Assembly: GCF_000003815.2 (NCBI RefSeq)
Contig: NC_049993.1
Location: 12,096,098 to 12,160,097, forward strand
Length of the DNA stretch: 64,000 bases
Direction of reading: 5' to 3'
Origin: Branchiostoma floridae
Taxonomy: Eukaryota; Chordata; Leptocardii; Amphioxiformes; Branchiostomatidae
Made by a program: the position numbers and the translations under genes. Shown here piece after piece: positions 35,501 to 45,230 of this stretch (its first letter is position 1; every line of letters begins with the position of its first letter). The notes under the pieces were generated by a model, which was not told where the DNA came from, searched no databases, and worked only from the letters and a program-made list of their open reading frames with translations.

Positions 35501-36328
35501 CATTTACTTACTCAGTAGGGCATCTGCCCTGAGCCCTCTTGTTTAGCTTAAACAGTGCGCTGAATGTTTCGTTGGGCTGGTTTCTCCACGTGCAGGTTAT
35601 GGACGACTCGGAATGTGCCTCATCACACACAGTGCACTCCAGCCCAAAATCAGCAGAATCTGCACAGATATACCACAGAATCAAATACATGAAGTGTCCC
35701 TGAAGTTGTGACTTTTAAACATTTCTGCCTAATAGGCTTTACAAAATACTGTAAATGCAGAAACTTTCGCGGTGGATTAATGTTCGCAGTTTTCGCGGTG
35801 GCCGCTTCACCATGAAATTAAAACTACCGCGAACATTTTTCCATGGCAGTAAGAGACTACAGTGCATGGTACTACCGCAAACTTAAAACCACCGCGAAAA
35901 AGTCCTTTCTCTCGCTACCACAAAATTAAATTCCCGCGAACTTAAATACATTGACAGTATCTGAAGAGACACAAAGTTTTTAAAATTAATGACAGAGTAT
36001 GACTAGAATGTTCTATTCATTTGTTTGAAAACTTGTATGATTACATCCTAAAACTGAACATTTCTGTATGTCTTTTTGATTGACATAATTGTCACAGATA
36101 TGGCAGGGTACACATGTACATTTGACACTAAATGTAGATGACAGGAATGGTGGCTTTTCACTATAGCCTACCAAATCATTTTGTTCTGAGATTTAGTAGG
36201 ATATCCCTTAGTGCCCATGCAATGTTGCATTAGTAAGAAATCAACTCACCATATTGTGCTGATGACAAACCCATGAGCACCATGGGAAATAGTGCCAGGA
36301 TGACCCCTGACCTCCACTGGGAACTCAT
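22897..36328 (-). CDS. Receptor B: class I cytokine receptor, IL6ST/LIFR/Domeless-like (15 exons)
   Basis: Paralogue of receptor A on the opposite strand, about 1027 aa. Coding exons in order: 36328-36250, 35659-35512, 34939-34785, 31620-31469, 31027-30868, 30630-30542, 30104-29873, 29458-29156, 28879-28715, 28097-27933, 27210-26932, 26761-26429, 25967-25868, 24007-23944, 23556-22897. All junctions are GT-AG, the total is divisible by three, and every intron phase equals that of receptor A. Layout: signal peptide 1-26; cytokine receptor module 27-231 with C-x10-C-x-W and WSEYS; FN3 domains at about 232-338, 339-439, 440-549, 550-642 and 643-753; membrane helix about 761-779; Box1-like LPGL near 797; tail to 1027. 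Expected role: JAK-STAT cytokine receptor, alone or with receptor A (inferred). Introns carry several mobile elements. Confidence 0.93.
23944..24007 (-). CDS. Receptor B exon 14: juxtamembrane, Box1-like
   Basis: Residues 787-808. Contains LPGL at 23976-23965, in register with VPGP of receptor A. A P-x-L form is known in Box1 of some class I receptors such as the thrombopoietin receptor. 64 bases; phase 0 out. Confidence 0.85.
24082..25724. mobile_element. 1.6-kb inverted-repeat element in intron 13 of receptor B
   Basis: The left end tcagggctctccccagaa is nearly the exact inverse of the right end gctctggggaggggcctga, and both ends are followed inward by GC-rich gcgg/ggcg pieces. It fills most of intron 13. 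Internal open frames (24710-25437) have no recognisable domain. A shorter relative with the same terminal motif lies at about 61778-62131. Confidence 0.65.
25868..25967 (-). CDS. Receptor B exon 13: transmembrane segment
   Basis: Residues 754-786. Hydrophobic helix AAGVIAVLVLFGICLAV followed by basic PKMHKR. 100 bases; phase 1 in, phase 2 out as in receptor A. Confidence 0.92.
26429..26761 (-). CDS. Receptor B exon 12: FN3 domain 5, membrane-proximal
   Basis: Residues 643-753. Shows IHVVWDPPVP, YSISYGRMDDD and SYFFWVQAQP, matching strands B, C and F of the FN3 fold and in register with receptor A. Confidence 0.92.
26932..27210 (-). CDS. Receptor B exon 11: FN3 domain 4
   Basis: Residues 550-642. 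Shares SWTPPSQPNGII, VLEGLEGD and CGPLSPVE with receptor A, including the two cysteines in QACTGASETPC. Confidence 0.93.
27336..27547. mobile_element. MITE with TACTGTAAATGCA ends, intron 10 of receptor B
   Basis: 212 bp. The ends tactgtaaatgca and tgcatttacagta are perfect inverses; the interior is full of ttcgcggt/accgcgaa pieces that would fold back. A second full copy is at 35747-35959 and decayed copies at 30141-30315 and 4661-4796. Confidence 0.8.
27933..28097 (-). CDS. Receptor B exon 10: second half of FN3 domain 3
   Basis: Residues 495-549. Shows TDDAQPMQFTLPGL and YSVRVSAVTSQGEGD; about 60% identical to receptor A by eye, far below the neighbouring exon 9. Confidence 0.92.
28173..28209 (+). 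repeat. GTA-type microsatellite
   Basis: Imperfect run of gtagtagtaatagtagtag in intron 9 of receptor B. Confidence 0.8.
28241..28306 (+). repeat. Dispersed repeat, intron 9 of receptor B
   Basis: Shares cttacggggtg and gctgaatacaagacagggat with 6874-6943 in receptor A intron 6. An interspersed repeat of unrecognised family. Confidence 0.55.
28715..28879 (-). CDS. Receptor B exon 9: first half of FN3 domain 3
   Basis: Residues 440-494. By my count it differs from receptor A exon 9 at only 7 of 165 bases and about 3 residues, while the flanking intron sequence is not similar beyond the splice sites. Confidence 0.93.
29156..29458 (-). CDS. Receptor B exon 8: FN3 domain 2
   Basis: Residues 339-439, one whole FN3 domain in 303 bases. 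Shows VLLSWQPPAAIGGI, SWCEL and YRFIVKAATSAGKGE. Confidence 0.93.
29873..30104 (-). CDS. Receptor B exon 7: rest of membrane-proximal FN3 domain 1
   Basis: Residues 262-338. FN3 strands C to G: GGYLVNATD, LTIPNLMLSEYQLKIMAYNN, KGLSPP. Phase 0 in, phase 1 out. Confidence 0.9.
30141..30315. mobile_element. Decayed TACTGTAAATGCA MITE, intron 6 of receptor B
   Basis: tactgtaaatgcatttac on the left and aacatttacagta on the right are inverse ends; the interior is strongly mutated compared with 27336-27547. Confidence 0.55.
30542..30630 (-). CDS. Receptor B exon 6: start of membrane-proximal FN3 domain 1
   Basis: Residues 232-261. Shows TPEVTWIDYRLGLRNMTLRW, in register with receptor A, and of identical length (89 bases). 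Confidence 0.88.
30868..31027 (-). CDS. Receptor B exon 5: second half of domain 2 with WSxWS box
   Basis: Residues 179-231. WSEYS is encoded at 30913-30899, a near-canonical WSxWS box. Preceded by YLVRIQC. 160 bases, the same as receptor A; phase 1 out. Confidence 0.92.
31157..31422 (+). mobile_element. tRNA-derived SINE in intron 4 of receptor B
   Basis: The 5' part resembles a tRNA gene: A-box-like tggtacagtggcagagtgc and B-box-like gggttaaaatcc about 31203-31220. It is followed by a body containing cttgggaaaggcacgtaat, acgactttcttcacttcact and gtacctagc, a pattern I associate with widespread metazoan SINEs. Inserted opposite to the receptor B reading direction. Confidence 0.7.
31469..31620 (-). 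CDS. Receptor B exon 4: first half of cytokine-binding domain 2
   Basis: Residues 128-178. Hinge KPDPPENLLV, strand B EMTVEWDMP and NYICAIQYVS align with receptor A exon 4. Acceptor lies in a C-run (ccccccccag); phase 0 out. Confidence 0.88.
31621..34784 (-). other. Large intron 3 of receptor B
   Basis: About 3.2 kb, the largest intron of the gene. AT-rich, no coding content recognised; the open frames at 32055-32330, 32811-33196 and 34009-34275 are unsupported. Confidence 0.6.
34785..34939 (-). CDS. Receptor B exon 3: C-terminal half of domain 1
   Basis: Residues 76-127. Shows TEWQTC, SSCQIPFHGC and YYVMV, with cysteines in the same positions as in receptor A. Donor gtaagt; phase 1 out. 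Confidence 0.9.
35512..35659 (-). CDS. Receptor B exon 2: N-terminal half of domain 1
   Basis: Residues 27-75. Class I signature C-x10-C-x-W (VC...ITCTW), matching receptor A. An N-glycosylation sequon (NET) follows. Donor gtaagt; phase 2 out. Confidence 0.9.
35747..35959. mobile_element. MITE with TACTGTAAATGCA ends, intron 1 of receptor B
   Basis: 213-bp relative of 27336-27547 in the opposite orientation, with cgcggtggattaatgttcgc near the left and ccgcgaacttaaat near the right end. Confidence 0.75.
36250..36328 (-). CDS. Receptor B exon 1: signal peptide
   Basis: Residues 1-26: MSSQWRSG then the hydrophobic core VILALFPMVLMG and a small-residue cleavage region (LSSAQ). Donor gtgagt; phase 1 out, as in receptor A. 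Confidence 0.88.
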
Positions 36329-36404
36329 TCTGACGTTTGATTGGACGGCTGGTCACCAGTAGATTGTGAAGCTATGCAGCGCAGAGATTTACATCACGTT
36401 TTAC
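36329..36404 (-). other. 5' UTR part of receptor B exon 1
   Basis: A good minus-strand acceptor (cttcctgttttgcag) ends at 36405, so the leader is spliced. It contains a start-stop element, ATG directly followed by TAA (36394-36389). Confidence 0.5.
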
Positions 36405-36535
36405 CTGCAAAACAGGAAGGAGTTGTGGTTAGCATTGGGGATTCTGTGGTTATAACAAATAACAAAGTAATCCTACTGCCAACCACAATACAACATCATC
36501 ATCATCACATTCAGCGGTTACTAACCAGTGCATGT

Positions 36536-36553
36536 ACATGTAACGTTACATGT
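36536..36553. repeat. Perfect 18-bp palindrome
   Basis: acatgtaacgttacatgt is identical to its reverse complement. It lies in the upstream region (likely leader intron) of receptor B. Confidence 0.9.
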
Positions 36554-36734
36554 TTAAAAGGGAAACGTACTGCAAGAGTCGGAACACGGGCTGCCAGACA
36601 ACAGACCCAATGCACTAAACCGTTATACCAAAAGGGACAGTCCCGCTTGGCATTGTCAGTCTGGCGGAGCCTAAACCCCACTGTTACACTAGCGTAAGCC
36701 TCTGGTGTCAAACCTCTGCACATGCATGACTTAC

Positions 36735-36880
36735 CAAGAGTATGGGTGACCCGGCCTGGTCGACTGAAAACGTAAGCAATGACAAGGCTGCATTGTACTA
36801 CAAAAGGCTGCATTGCACTACAAGTACATGTACTACTACTAGCTATCCTACATATTAAAGAACCCAACACACATGTTGAG
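36735..36880 (-). other. Possible upstream 5' UTR exon of receptor B
   Basis: A strong minus-strand donor consensus (cttg|gtaagtc) would end an exon at 36735, about 330 bp upstream of the leader acceptor. The exon's 5' end and promoter are not identified, and the range given is nominal. Confidence 0.25.
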
Positions 36881-39800
36881 AACAGTACGGGTGCCGCAGT
36901 ACGGCTTGCTGGAAACACCAGGAGTAGCAAAGCTGCAGTGCACTACTACCACTAGCTATCAAAAAAAAGGTTACCCTCTTCTGAGGTTGGCGGGTTTACC
37001 CTTTAAAGGTCCATCATCACTGTATAGCAGAGAGAATTCTGAAGTACCCAAGGGAAGCCTGGGCTATTTGATAAGGCTGGAGTGTACAAAAGCTTTTCAA
37101 CTCAAACACCCTTAATCCAAAACCATGAAGATATTGAGCCAGGGCAGAGGTGATGAAAGGCAAGGCCACCAACACTGTCACACTCCTATTCATACCAGGA
37201 CAGGCATGAGATCTGATATATCAGGGATCAGTACATGTAACCTTCATTCATGCACAATTTGACTCCAATTTCTCTCCACACACCTGAGAGAAAACACCTG
37301 GCTGTGTTTGGTCAACTTGCACTCCATTAAGCCGGCTTGTCAAGTGCGATCGAGCGATCCCGGCAGACCAAAGGTGATGCTCTATCCCTAAACATTCCAA
37401 ATATCTCAAAATCTTGAACGTAAAATCTTAAGAAATGTTAAACCCATTAATATCATCTCCCAGTTCTCCTTCATCTGGAAGTTTATACCATACTTTTTAA
37501 GTATTAGTTCTGTACAAATGTGGAGCTATCAAACTGGAATGTGAGTTGACACGATCGATGATTACAGTGTTAGTGTGCTTCACATACTTGCTCTTCAGGC
37601 TGAAATCCCTTTAGCGACCAGACCATAACACTCAAGCAGGCATGGGAGCCACACAATGGGTTACCAATGTGTGCTCTGTCACTCACTCAGCCCAGCCACC
37701 CCAGTGGCTTCTTAGAAGGTCCAGGAGTTACAGCTTTGAGGAGGGAGACAGACTTGACCTCAGCTGACCTCGTCTGGCTGGTGCATCATGGGTAGTTGTG
37801 AGATATGGGACTTTGCTCAATTTCCAACATTATATTGCATCACATAAATTTGCTTGGTCACTACCAACAAATCACGAAAATGCCAACTGTCCTGCCCTGG
37901 AAACTTTTGTACCCAACAATTGGTCCATTTATTCCATATCCTTTCTGTACATAATGCCCATCATATTAAATGGCAAGAAAATTGATCTACAGACAATCTG
38001 CGAGCGCTATATGACATTTGTAAGAGCAAAACAGCTCGTGTTTTCATAATTTTGGCGGATCGGCTAATGTTTGCAGGTCCCCAAGCCCTGTGTCCAATGT
38101 GATAGATTTTCAAGTATAAAATTCAAGTCTCTGATTTTTATATTCAAAAATCAAATACCGTCTATCTGGCAATCAAGGAATACAGTTGGACTCTAAGAGG
38201 GTCTACATGCTCTTTTTTGTAAGACATTCTCCAAAATTTGTGGGGAATGCCCTCTTTCTTATTCATGTAATTTGTAGTGAGGTGAACAACTTTCCTGTAA
38301 TTGCCTTCTTTTACTATAGCATAATACGTAGGGCCTTCTCACAAATTTATTGTAAAGGCTTGCTGGTACCCCCTGCAGACTCTCGTTTAAAGAATATGTA
38401 ATACACTTTACATTTAATTGAGCCTCTATACCCCAGGACCATGTACTTTCCATCAATCCCACTCCTTAGATGTACCCCATAGTTAAGGTAATCTGTGGGA
38501 GGTGGGAGGCATACTAATTCTATGTAGACAGTGGGATGCCTGTGGGGAACACAGAATCGCTTTAAGAAAACTGCCGTGGGTTCAGAAAATTCCAGATTTT
38601 GAACGTGGGTTGGGCTTCTGTGAAATCATAACATATTCTGAGGAGAGTGGAATTCCCCTGATGAGCATGCTATGGGTATTATGACAAAGAATAAAAGTCA
38701 TATAAAAATAGGTTGAACATGCATACATCCACAAAAATGAGATGTACTGAAGTTTGAGTTGCATGCCTGTGTAACCCCTAAACCTTTCCCGAGGCCACTT
38801 TTACCCTTAGTTGTCAGGAGTGACCGCCGCAACAACGAACAGCGCGGTGACATATGGAAAGTGTAAGAGAACCTTTAACCATCAGATGTCAGTGCAACAC
38901 TCCTGGCTGAATGCACAACACTCCACCCTTACACAGAGGGGCATCACATATATGCATCATGTATGTATCTGGATACCCAAGAGCTAGACTGTGATCCCAT
39001 GTCGCTGACACTTTTAAGTCGTGATTTCCTGAAATAAAGGAATATGGCACGATGCCATTCATGACTGTTGCAGCCATTAGATACTATGCATTTGTACATG
39101 TAGCTGCTCTGCTATCAGTGCTGCCCTCAAGTATAATCTTATTTGTGTGAAGACAAACCCTGATAACGTGCCTACCTGAATAATACAAACAGACATTCTC
39201 AATTTCAACAGTATCATCTTTTCAACAGTGATATCACCAGCACATGTAGAGAAGTATATCAACATCTACTATGCACATACATGTACATAAGCAACAGTAA
39301 GATACAGAAAGATGAAGCTGCTTGCTCCAGTGAGCGTGGTGCCTCAACATCTTCTCCAGAAAGAAAAACAAAGAGCTGAGCACAGATCGCCTTGGATCAG
39401 CGACTGTGCTGCTGAGATTGCATGACTACACACAAAATGTATACCCTGTATGTGTACATCTGTGCTACACAGATCCCAAATCCTCTGCTTGTGCCAAACA
39501 TTAATGAGGTCATATTTGTATCATGAAGGATACTTTCCTCTCCAACACTTACATGTTTTGTGTAAATACATGTAACTCTGAAACCAAAATGAAGTTCCTA
39601 TTACAATACACTGCAAATTCAAGTTTCAAGATACTGACTTCTTGTCGGAGAAGAAGGCATCCACAATTTTAAATAGTCCTGGTACTGTTTAAGAAATACA
39701 TTTACTGCCCTTTAACCACACCTGTGTCTTGTATTTGCAGAATGTTTTTCTGAATTAAAGGTCAAAATACTGACAACTTGCAAAATTGTAGGTAAAGCAA

Positions 39801-41907
39801 AAGGATCATGCACCACGTACATGCACAATTTTAGACGTGACCCGACAGAGTAACACCAAGTGAAACAAGGAACATTATCCCCCTCCCATACAGCCAAAGT
39901 ACAAATGTACACTGTACCATTATAGCTTTTAGCATCAGATTGAAGGCTATGCTCTTTCCTCCTTCCTCCGTAACCATCTATGTCGGAAGAGATTAGCCTT
40001 TTAGAGTGCAAGTTCTGAACAATCCACCATGTAACCTTTTCTCAACCTTAGGCAGATACTGGCCAAAAGCTTTTAAGCCACAGTCAAGCAAAACGGGGCA
40101 ACCAGGAATACTGCACAACGACAACGTACAGTCAATCGACTGATGTTTCTACGGACGAAAAGGTTTCACCCATTTGTGGCAGCATTCAACAACATTGCAG
40201 ACAATCTCAGTGAGTCTAATCTCTGTATGGAGAAAATAGTCTACTTCTTTCCATCATATTGCAGAAAAACAACCGTTAAAAAATCCATGGAATTCATAAC
40301 TATTTTTGAGAGCCAATTTTTGTCTCTCTCCCCTTGAATTTGAGAAACTCTAACAGGTGGCATGCAATCTCATTTATAGAGCAATTGTAGATATACACAA
40401 CATTATTCTGTCAATATTGTTTGATGCATACAAACACTACAATTTTAACACGCACATCTATGCTAACCATTTCTGTCCTCCATATATAAGGTATAATGCT
40501 AGAACACAGTTGTACTCTACTCCAACAAAATCTAAAATACTCACTGGTATGACTCCACCCAACATTTTGATGAACCTATACGTTGCCGAAGGGTTTTTCT
40601 GACTGAGAGAAAATATTGTGTACTCACTTATACATACACGTAGTGCATATATATATATACATATCTGGGGTGGACCATACATGTGTAATGTAATCAATGT
40701 CTACATGTGTGGGTGGCAACATCAGAGCATGCTCTGCCCACGTCACTGTTTCCGCAACTGCCTCTAGCAATAATCTTACACACGTCTGCCCGTACCTTGA
40801 AGATTTCATCAGGCTGCCACACGACGTAGCTACATTTTGTACCTTACTTACTCATACATGTAAATGTCGCCCGTCCCAAAAAAATTTCTTGTGGTACTGG
40901 TAGTATATAAACGTTCCCTAATGAAGAAACTACTACCTTAGCTCTTTTAGCTTTGGAGGAATGTTTGATTTTCTTAGGGCAAACATTGCCTCTTACTATA
41001 ACGGATAAGAAAACAACACAAACAGATCACTTCTGTTCTCAACATTTATCGTTACCATTGCCTGAAAAGATAAGCCCTAAATAATGGACATGAAAGGTAC
41101 AAGCAGTAACCATTAATTCTGGGGCTCATAAAAAAGCAGTTCCGAATTATCCCAGAGCCCCAATAAAGGGCAATAAAATGCAGTGCTTCCAATAAGATTA
41201 TGTTTCCCGTGATAATATGACCTTGACAACGCTAGGGATAATCTGATATCAGTCCACCATGAATACAGAAAAGCAAACAGTGCTAATTACAAAAATATTA
41301 TCAGGCTTTCCACTACCAAAAAACTGCTACATGTAGTTTTCCTGCCGTGGATCAATTGATAAGAGATTCGTTCAAATTCTAAACTAACAAAACTGCTTTC
41401 AAATTAATACTAATCTAATTCATAAGGACTGCAAATGAAAAATCCTTAGCATGTCTTAAACTGAGCAGTCTATTCTCCAACCAATAATGCATAAAGCTAT
41501 ATACATGGATTAGCAAATATGTTTTGTATACCTGTTGTTCCCAGAGGTAGATAATACATGTATGTACGTGCATGCCAAGACTATTCTCCAGACATAGAAA
41601 CGTTGCAAACAGAATCGGTTGGCCTGATCAGCTACATTGAGATACCTACATTGATAAATAACCACCAGATGCTTTTTCAATATTGGAACTACCGGTAGTC
41701 AAAGCGAGGAATTGGCCTCTGGGCCCGGCAGTGCTCTCTGCCCACATAGGAGATTTCCGGGGCGAAGAATGTCACCGCGAGAAATCAATGTACTCGTGCA
41801 AACTGTTCATCTTATGAAAAATTTCACACCAAAATCATTTCTGCTAAACCTTTGGAGTCAGGAAGTCGATCTCTCTATTTCTAGTCCTGATGTGGTCCAA
41901 AACTACA

Positions 41908-41939
41908 CCAAGAAATACTCTAGCCAAGAAATACTCTAG
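41908..41939 (+). repeat. 16-bp tandem duplication
   Basis: ccaagaaatactctag occurs twice head to tail, followed by the partial ccagctctag. Confidence 0.9.
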
Positions 41940-43250
41940 CCAGCTCTAGCCATGCGACGACACAACTGAACTTACCTCCTTGCACGCCTGATTGCAAGCC
42001 GAAGACTGAGGCCTAGCTGCCACCTGATCTTTTTATTCTCCAGCCACCTGCTTACATGTACCTGTACGTTCAAAGGGCCCCGATGACGCAAGCAGCCGCA
42101 CCAAGTTTGGTTGCGTTGACGACAAAATTTTTTCCTATGCTGCCCAAATAAGGCAGCAAGACATGCATCTTTTACATAACCATGCCTACGAAGGGAGGTC
42201 CCTGTTTCGTCACAACGCAGCATTACCGAGCCCATTTCCATAATGTATTTGTACAGCCCGATCTTATGGATCAGCTAGACACACTTTCCACACAAACGTT
42301 CACAGTCTAATAGAGGAAATGAAACAAGCAAATACTAATTTAAAGCGATGGAAAATATCTTAGCCTTACACATACCGGCTCCTATTTCCTACACGTTGCA
42401 TTTTTAAAAGGGTTGGTATATAATAAACGAGGCAATTCTTTATGTAGCTCAGGGTGCCCGGCTCATACATGTACATGAAAGTAGGTCTTTCTACATGCTG
42501 CATACAAGAGCACAAGATAGCAATTATAAAATTCTATGGGGAGACGGGGACATCTAATACTTTCCCACTTTAAGTAGAAGGGGTTTCTGACATTGGATGC
42601 TAGCAATTGCCACACAGGAATGTGAACATGAAATGTACAATAATCATTATTTCTTAAATCATACAAAGTTGATTCAACTGTAACTTTGACAATTAAAACC
42701 AAAAATTTGGTTCCTTCAGTAACCTGTATCTGTATCTATATAGATATAGCTGCCCTTCAGAATATCACACCAGCTTATAATGTTATACCATGTGACTTTA
42801 TTATGCATTTCATGTATCTGACGTTCATTTGTGAATGCCATTGCCATTGCCATCGGGGCACCGCGTCTTTCAGGTAACCTCGGGGCCAATCGTCATAGGG
42901 GATTTTAGCGTTTAGGTGTGAAACAAAGAACACTGCACACAGTGACGCACAGTCCCGTCTTTATTTCCGCTGGTTGCAGATCCCTGGTGACAGTCCGGCC
43001 TCCAAAACTTCGTAATGCATGTTTGCCAGGAGCTGAACTCCTAATGCAATTTACGCAACTGTATTACGGTATGGTGCAAAACAAGACATGGTCCCACACG
43101 CACAAATGTTGCAAGTGTAGATGGTAGAAACTGAAGAAAGACTCTAGCAACATGGCTTTATACAAGGCCTTATGCTAACGCAAGGCAAAAAGGCTGAGAT
43201 GACAGCAAGAAAATTTCAACAAGTTCAATCTAGGATCACTATGGCATCCT

Positions 43251-43409
43251 AGTCCAAACTGCCCAAGAAAACCAATAAAATCTGGTCTCTGAGGACAGGT
43301 GGTAACTATAGAATATAAAAAAGTGGTCACACTGGCTAGATGGTCTTCATGTAGAGGTGATCACTACTAGTAATGTCTTGACAGGATGTACATTGTACAA
43401 GTTTGACTG
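43251..43409. mobile_element. Degraded pogo/Tigger-like MITE
   Basis: agtccaaactgcccaagaaa on the left and acaagtttgactgt on the right are inverse relatives of the 584-915 element ends; interior pieces such as aggacaggtgg and gtggtcac also belong to the family. Confidence 0.55.
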
Positions 43410-45036
43410 TGCATTGATTGTCACCTCGTATCAATAACATTGCTTTATGATGTTTGTTTCTTGTGGCTTTGTTCAAACAGCTACATCAAACTCTTGATTA
43501 ACTGGCAAGTATTTTCCCTGCTGGCTGAGTGTGGGCACAAATTGTTTCCTTCAAGACCATTACATGTGTGGGATGATGTAACATCCCAAACAAATTGTAG
43601 TTTGGAAAAGTACCCTGGCCCACGTGCCAATGACTTTAGTACAATGCCACCTGCAGAAAATTATCCAATTTGTATTTATGACAGGGACGCTGACTGTGAC
43701 AAAAACTGCTTTGGTGCAATTGGATTGCTTTACCACTGGAGGGACAGAAACGCTGCGTCATTTTTTAAATTAAAGCATGAAGGAAGTTCCTTGCTGCAAG
43801 TGGCCATCCTCAAATCATAATCTGATTCTAATTGGAAAACTCTTGAAGACACAAAACCAACTGTCCTGTTGCAGTACCAAGGAAAGCCACCGGGAGGTCC
43901 AAAAGTGATCTCAATCTTCATCTTACCAAGACTTACCTATATACCAAATATTATCACAAACTTACAAATTGTGCTAACCACAAATATGAGAAAACATAAA
44001 CACACAGGAACACCCAGAATAATAGCTCTACAATTTTACATTATTTCACAGTACCATAATATTGTACATGAATGTGATACTATTATACTTTTTTTCATAC
44101 ATGTTACTCTACATTTGTGTGAACAACACTTATTATTGATACTAAACCTTTACATGAGAATACAGTTTACTGCACCAAAGAAAAAGAAATACACTAAGTC
44201 TTCTGTCTGAGACTTTGCATCGAGCAAAACTAAGTAAACATCTTGTCTTGGAAGCCTGTGTTATTGTATGTTTGGAGACTGAATGTAATGTAATTGCACA
44301 CCTACGACAGCAGCGTTCCAGACAAATTTGTTTACGTACAAAAACAGGATGATCAGCTCTGCCAGGGCCAGGCATTCGTGTTAACCTTTTGAAAAAAGCA
44401 ATTTGTCATCGACTCATCATGTGGAAGACAGGCCTTATACATACCAAGTTGTCATTAATCTATGCAGTCCAACAAGTATTACTAATGACAACATGCCACC
44501 AAGAAAATGAGCCATGACAAATGGGTTTAATAAAAATCCAGAAATGACATCCTTAACTCAATGAAATGCTTTGAGTTTGAATCCATTATTTGATTAATAC
44601 GTTTGCTTCTCTACATTCTAAGAAGGTCGAATCCCTAAACCCTTGAAGAACCCTATACCTTTATTAATGAAATACTGTAGCCTTTATTGCACATCCATGC
44701 CCTATTGGACTAAGTACAGGCGTCTATATACAAAAGGTCATAATACAGTAAACATGGTTTCTAAGACTTAAATCTGGAACATGGGTTCTAAAACTTATCT
44801 AATACATTTGTGCGGCTTCTTCTTGTTTCTTAGTAATACTAAAAATGTAGCTTGAGATGTTAATATACAGAATGAATACAACATCATATGTGATTTTATC
44901 AGATTTTCATAAATGCAGTCATAAACCTCCATTCAAAAGACTGTCATTTGTTCATCCCTAAAATCACCAGCATAAAATTTGGCCATACGTTTTTCCTAAT
45001 ACAACTCACTGCCCCTACAGCCTCAAAATCTTTACT

Positions 45037-45230
45037 AGGGGTGGGTACTGGTACAGAAAATTCAGGTGCAGGTATGGTCAAGGTCCAGAGGACAATGTTC
45101 AAAACAATTTCACTACTATTTTGGTCCAACATCCGGTCTACTGAATTTTTTCAGGTCCGTTTTTTTCCAGACAGGTGAAACAAGAAAATATGGTTTTCTA
45201 CTGGTGCACTGTACCAGTACCAACCCCTGA
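45037..45230. mobile_element. MITE with GGGTACTGGTACAG ends
   Basis: The left end aggggtgggtactggtacag and the right end ctgtaccagtaccaacccct are inverted repeats with one mismatch over about 20 bp. About 194 bp long and without coding content. Confidence 0.75.

Larger units (their letters stand above)
36881..45036. other. Upstream flank of receptor B, no supported gene
   Basis: No coding exon could be supported. It holds a small tandem duplication (41908-41939) and a degraded pogo/Tigger-like MITE (43251-43409). A minus-strand donor-like site (agg|gtaagttc type) lies near 41975, but with no convincing exon beside it. Confidence 0.45.

Noticed and set aside
41972-42241. 89-codon minus-strand open frame ending at a donor-like sequence
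   Set aside because: The donor-like site lies at its stop codon, and the protein looks like translated non-coding sequence. It might be part of a 5' UTR exon, but nothing supports this.
43440-43820. 126-codon plus-strand open frame
   Set aside because: No recognisable domain, no splice structure, no neighbouring exons; probably chance in AT-rich flank.
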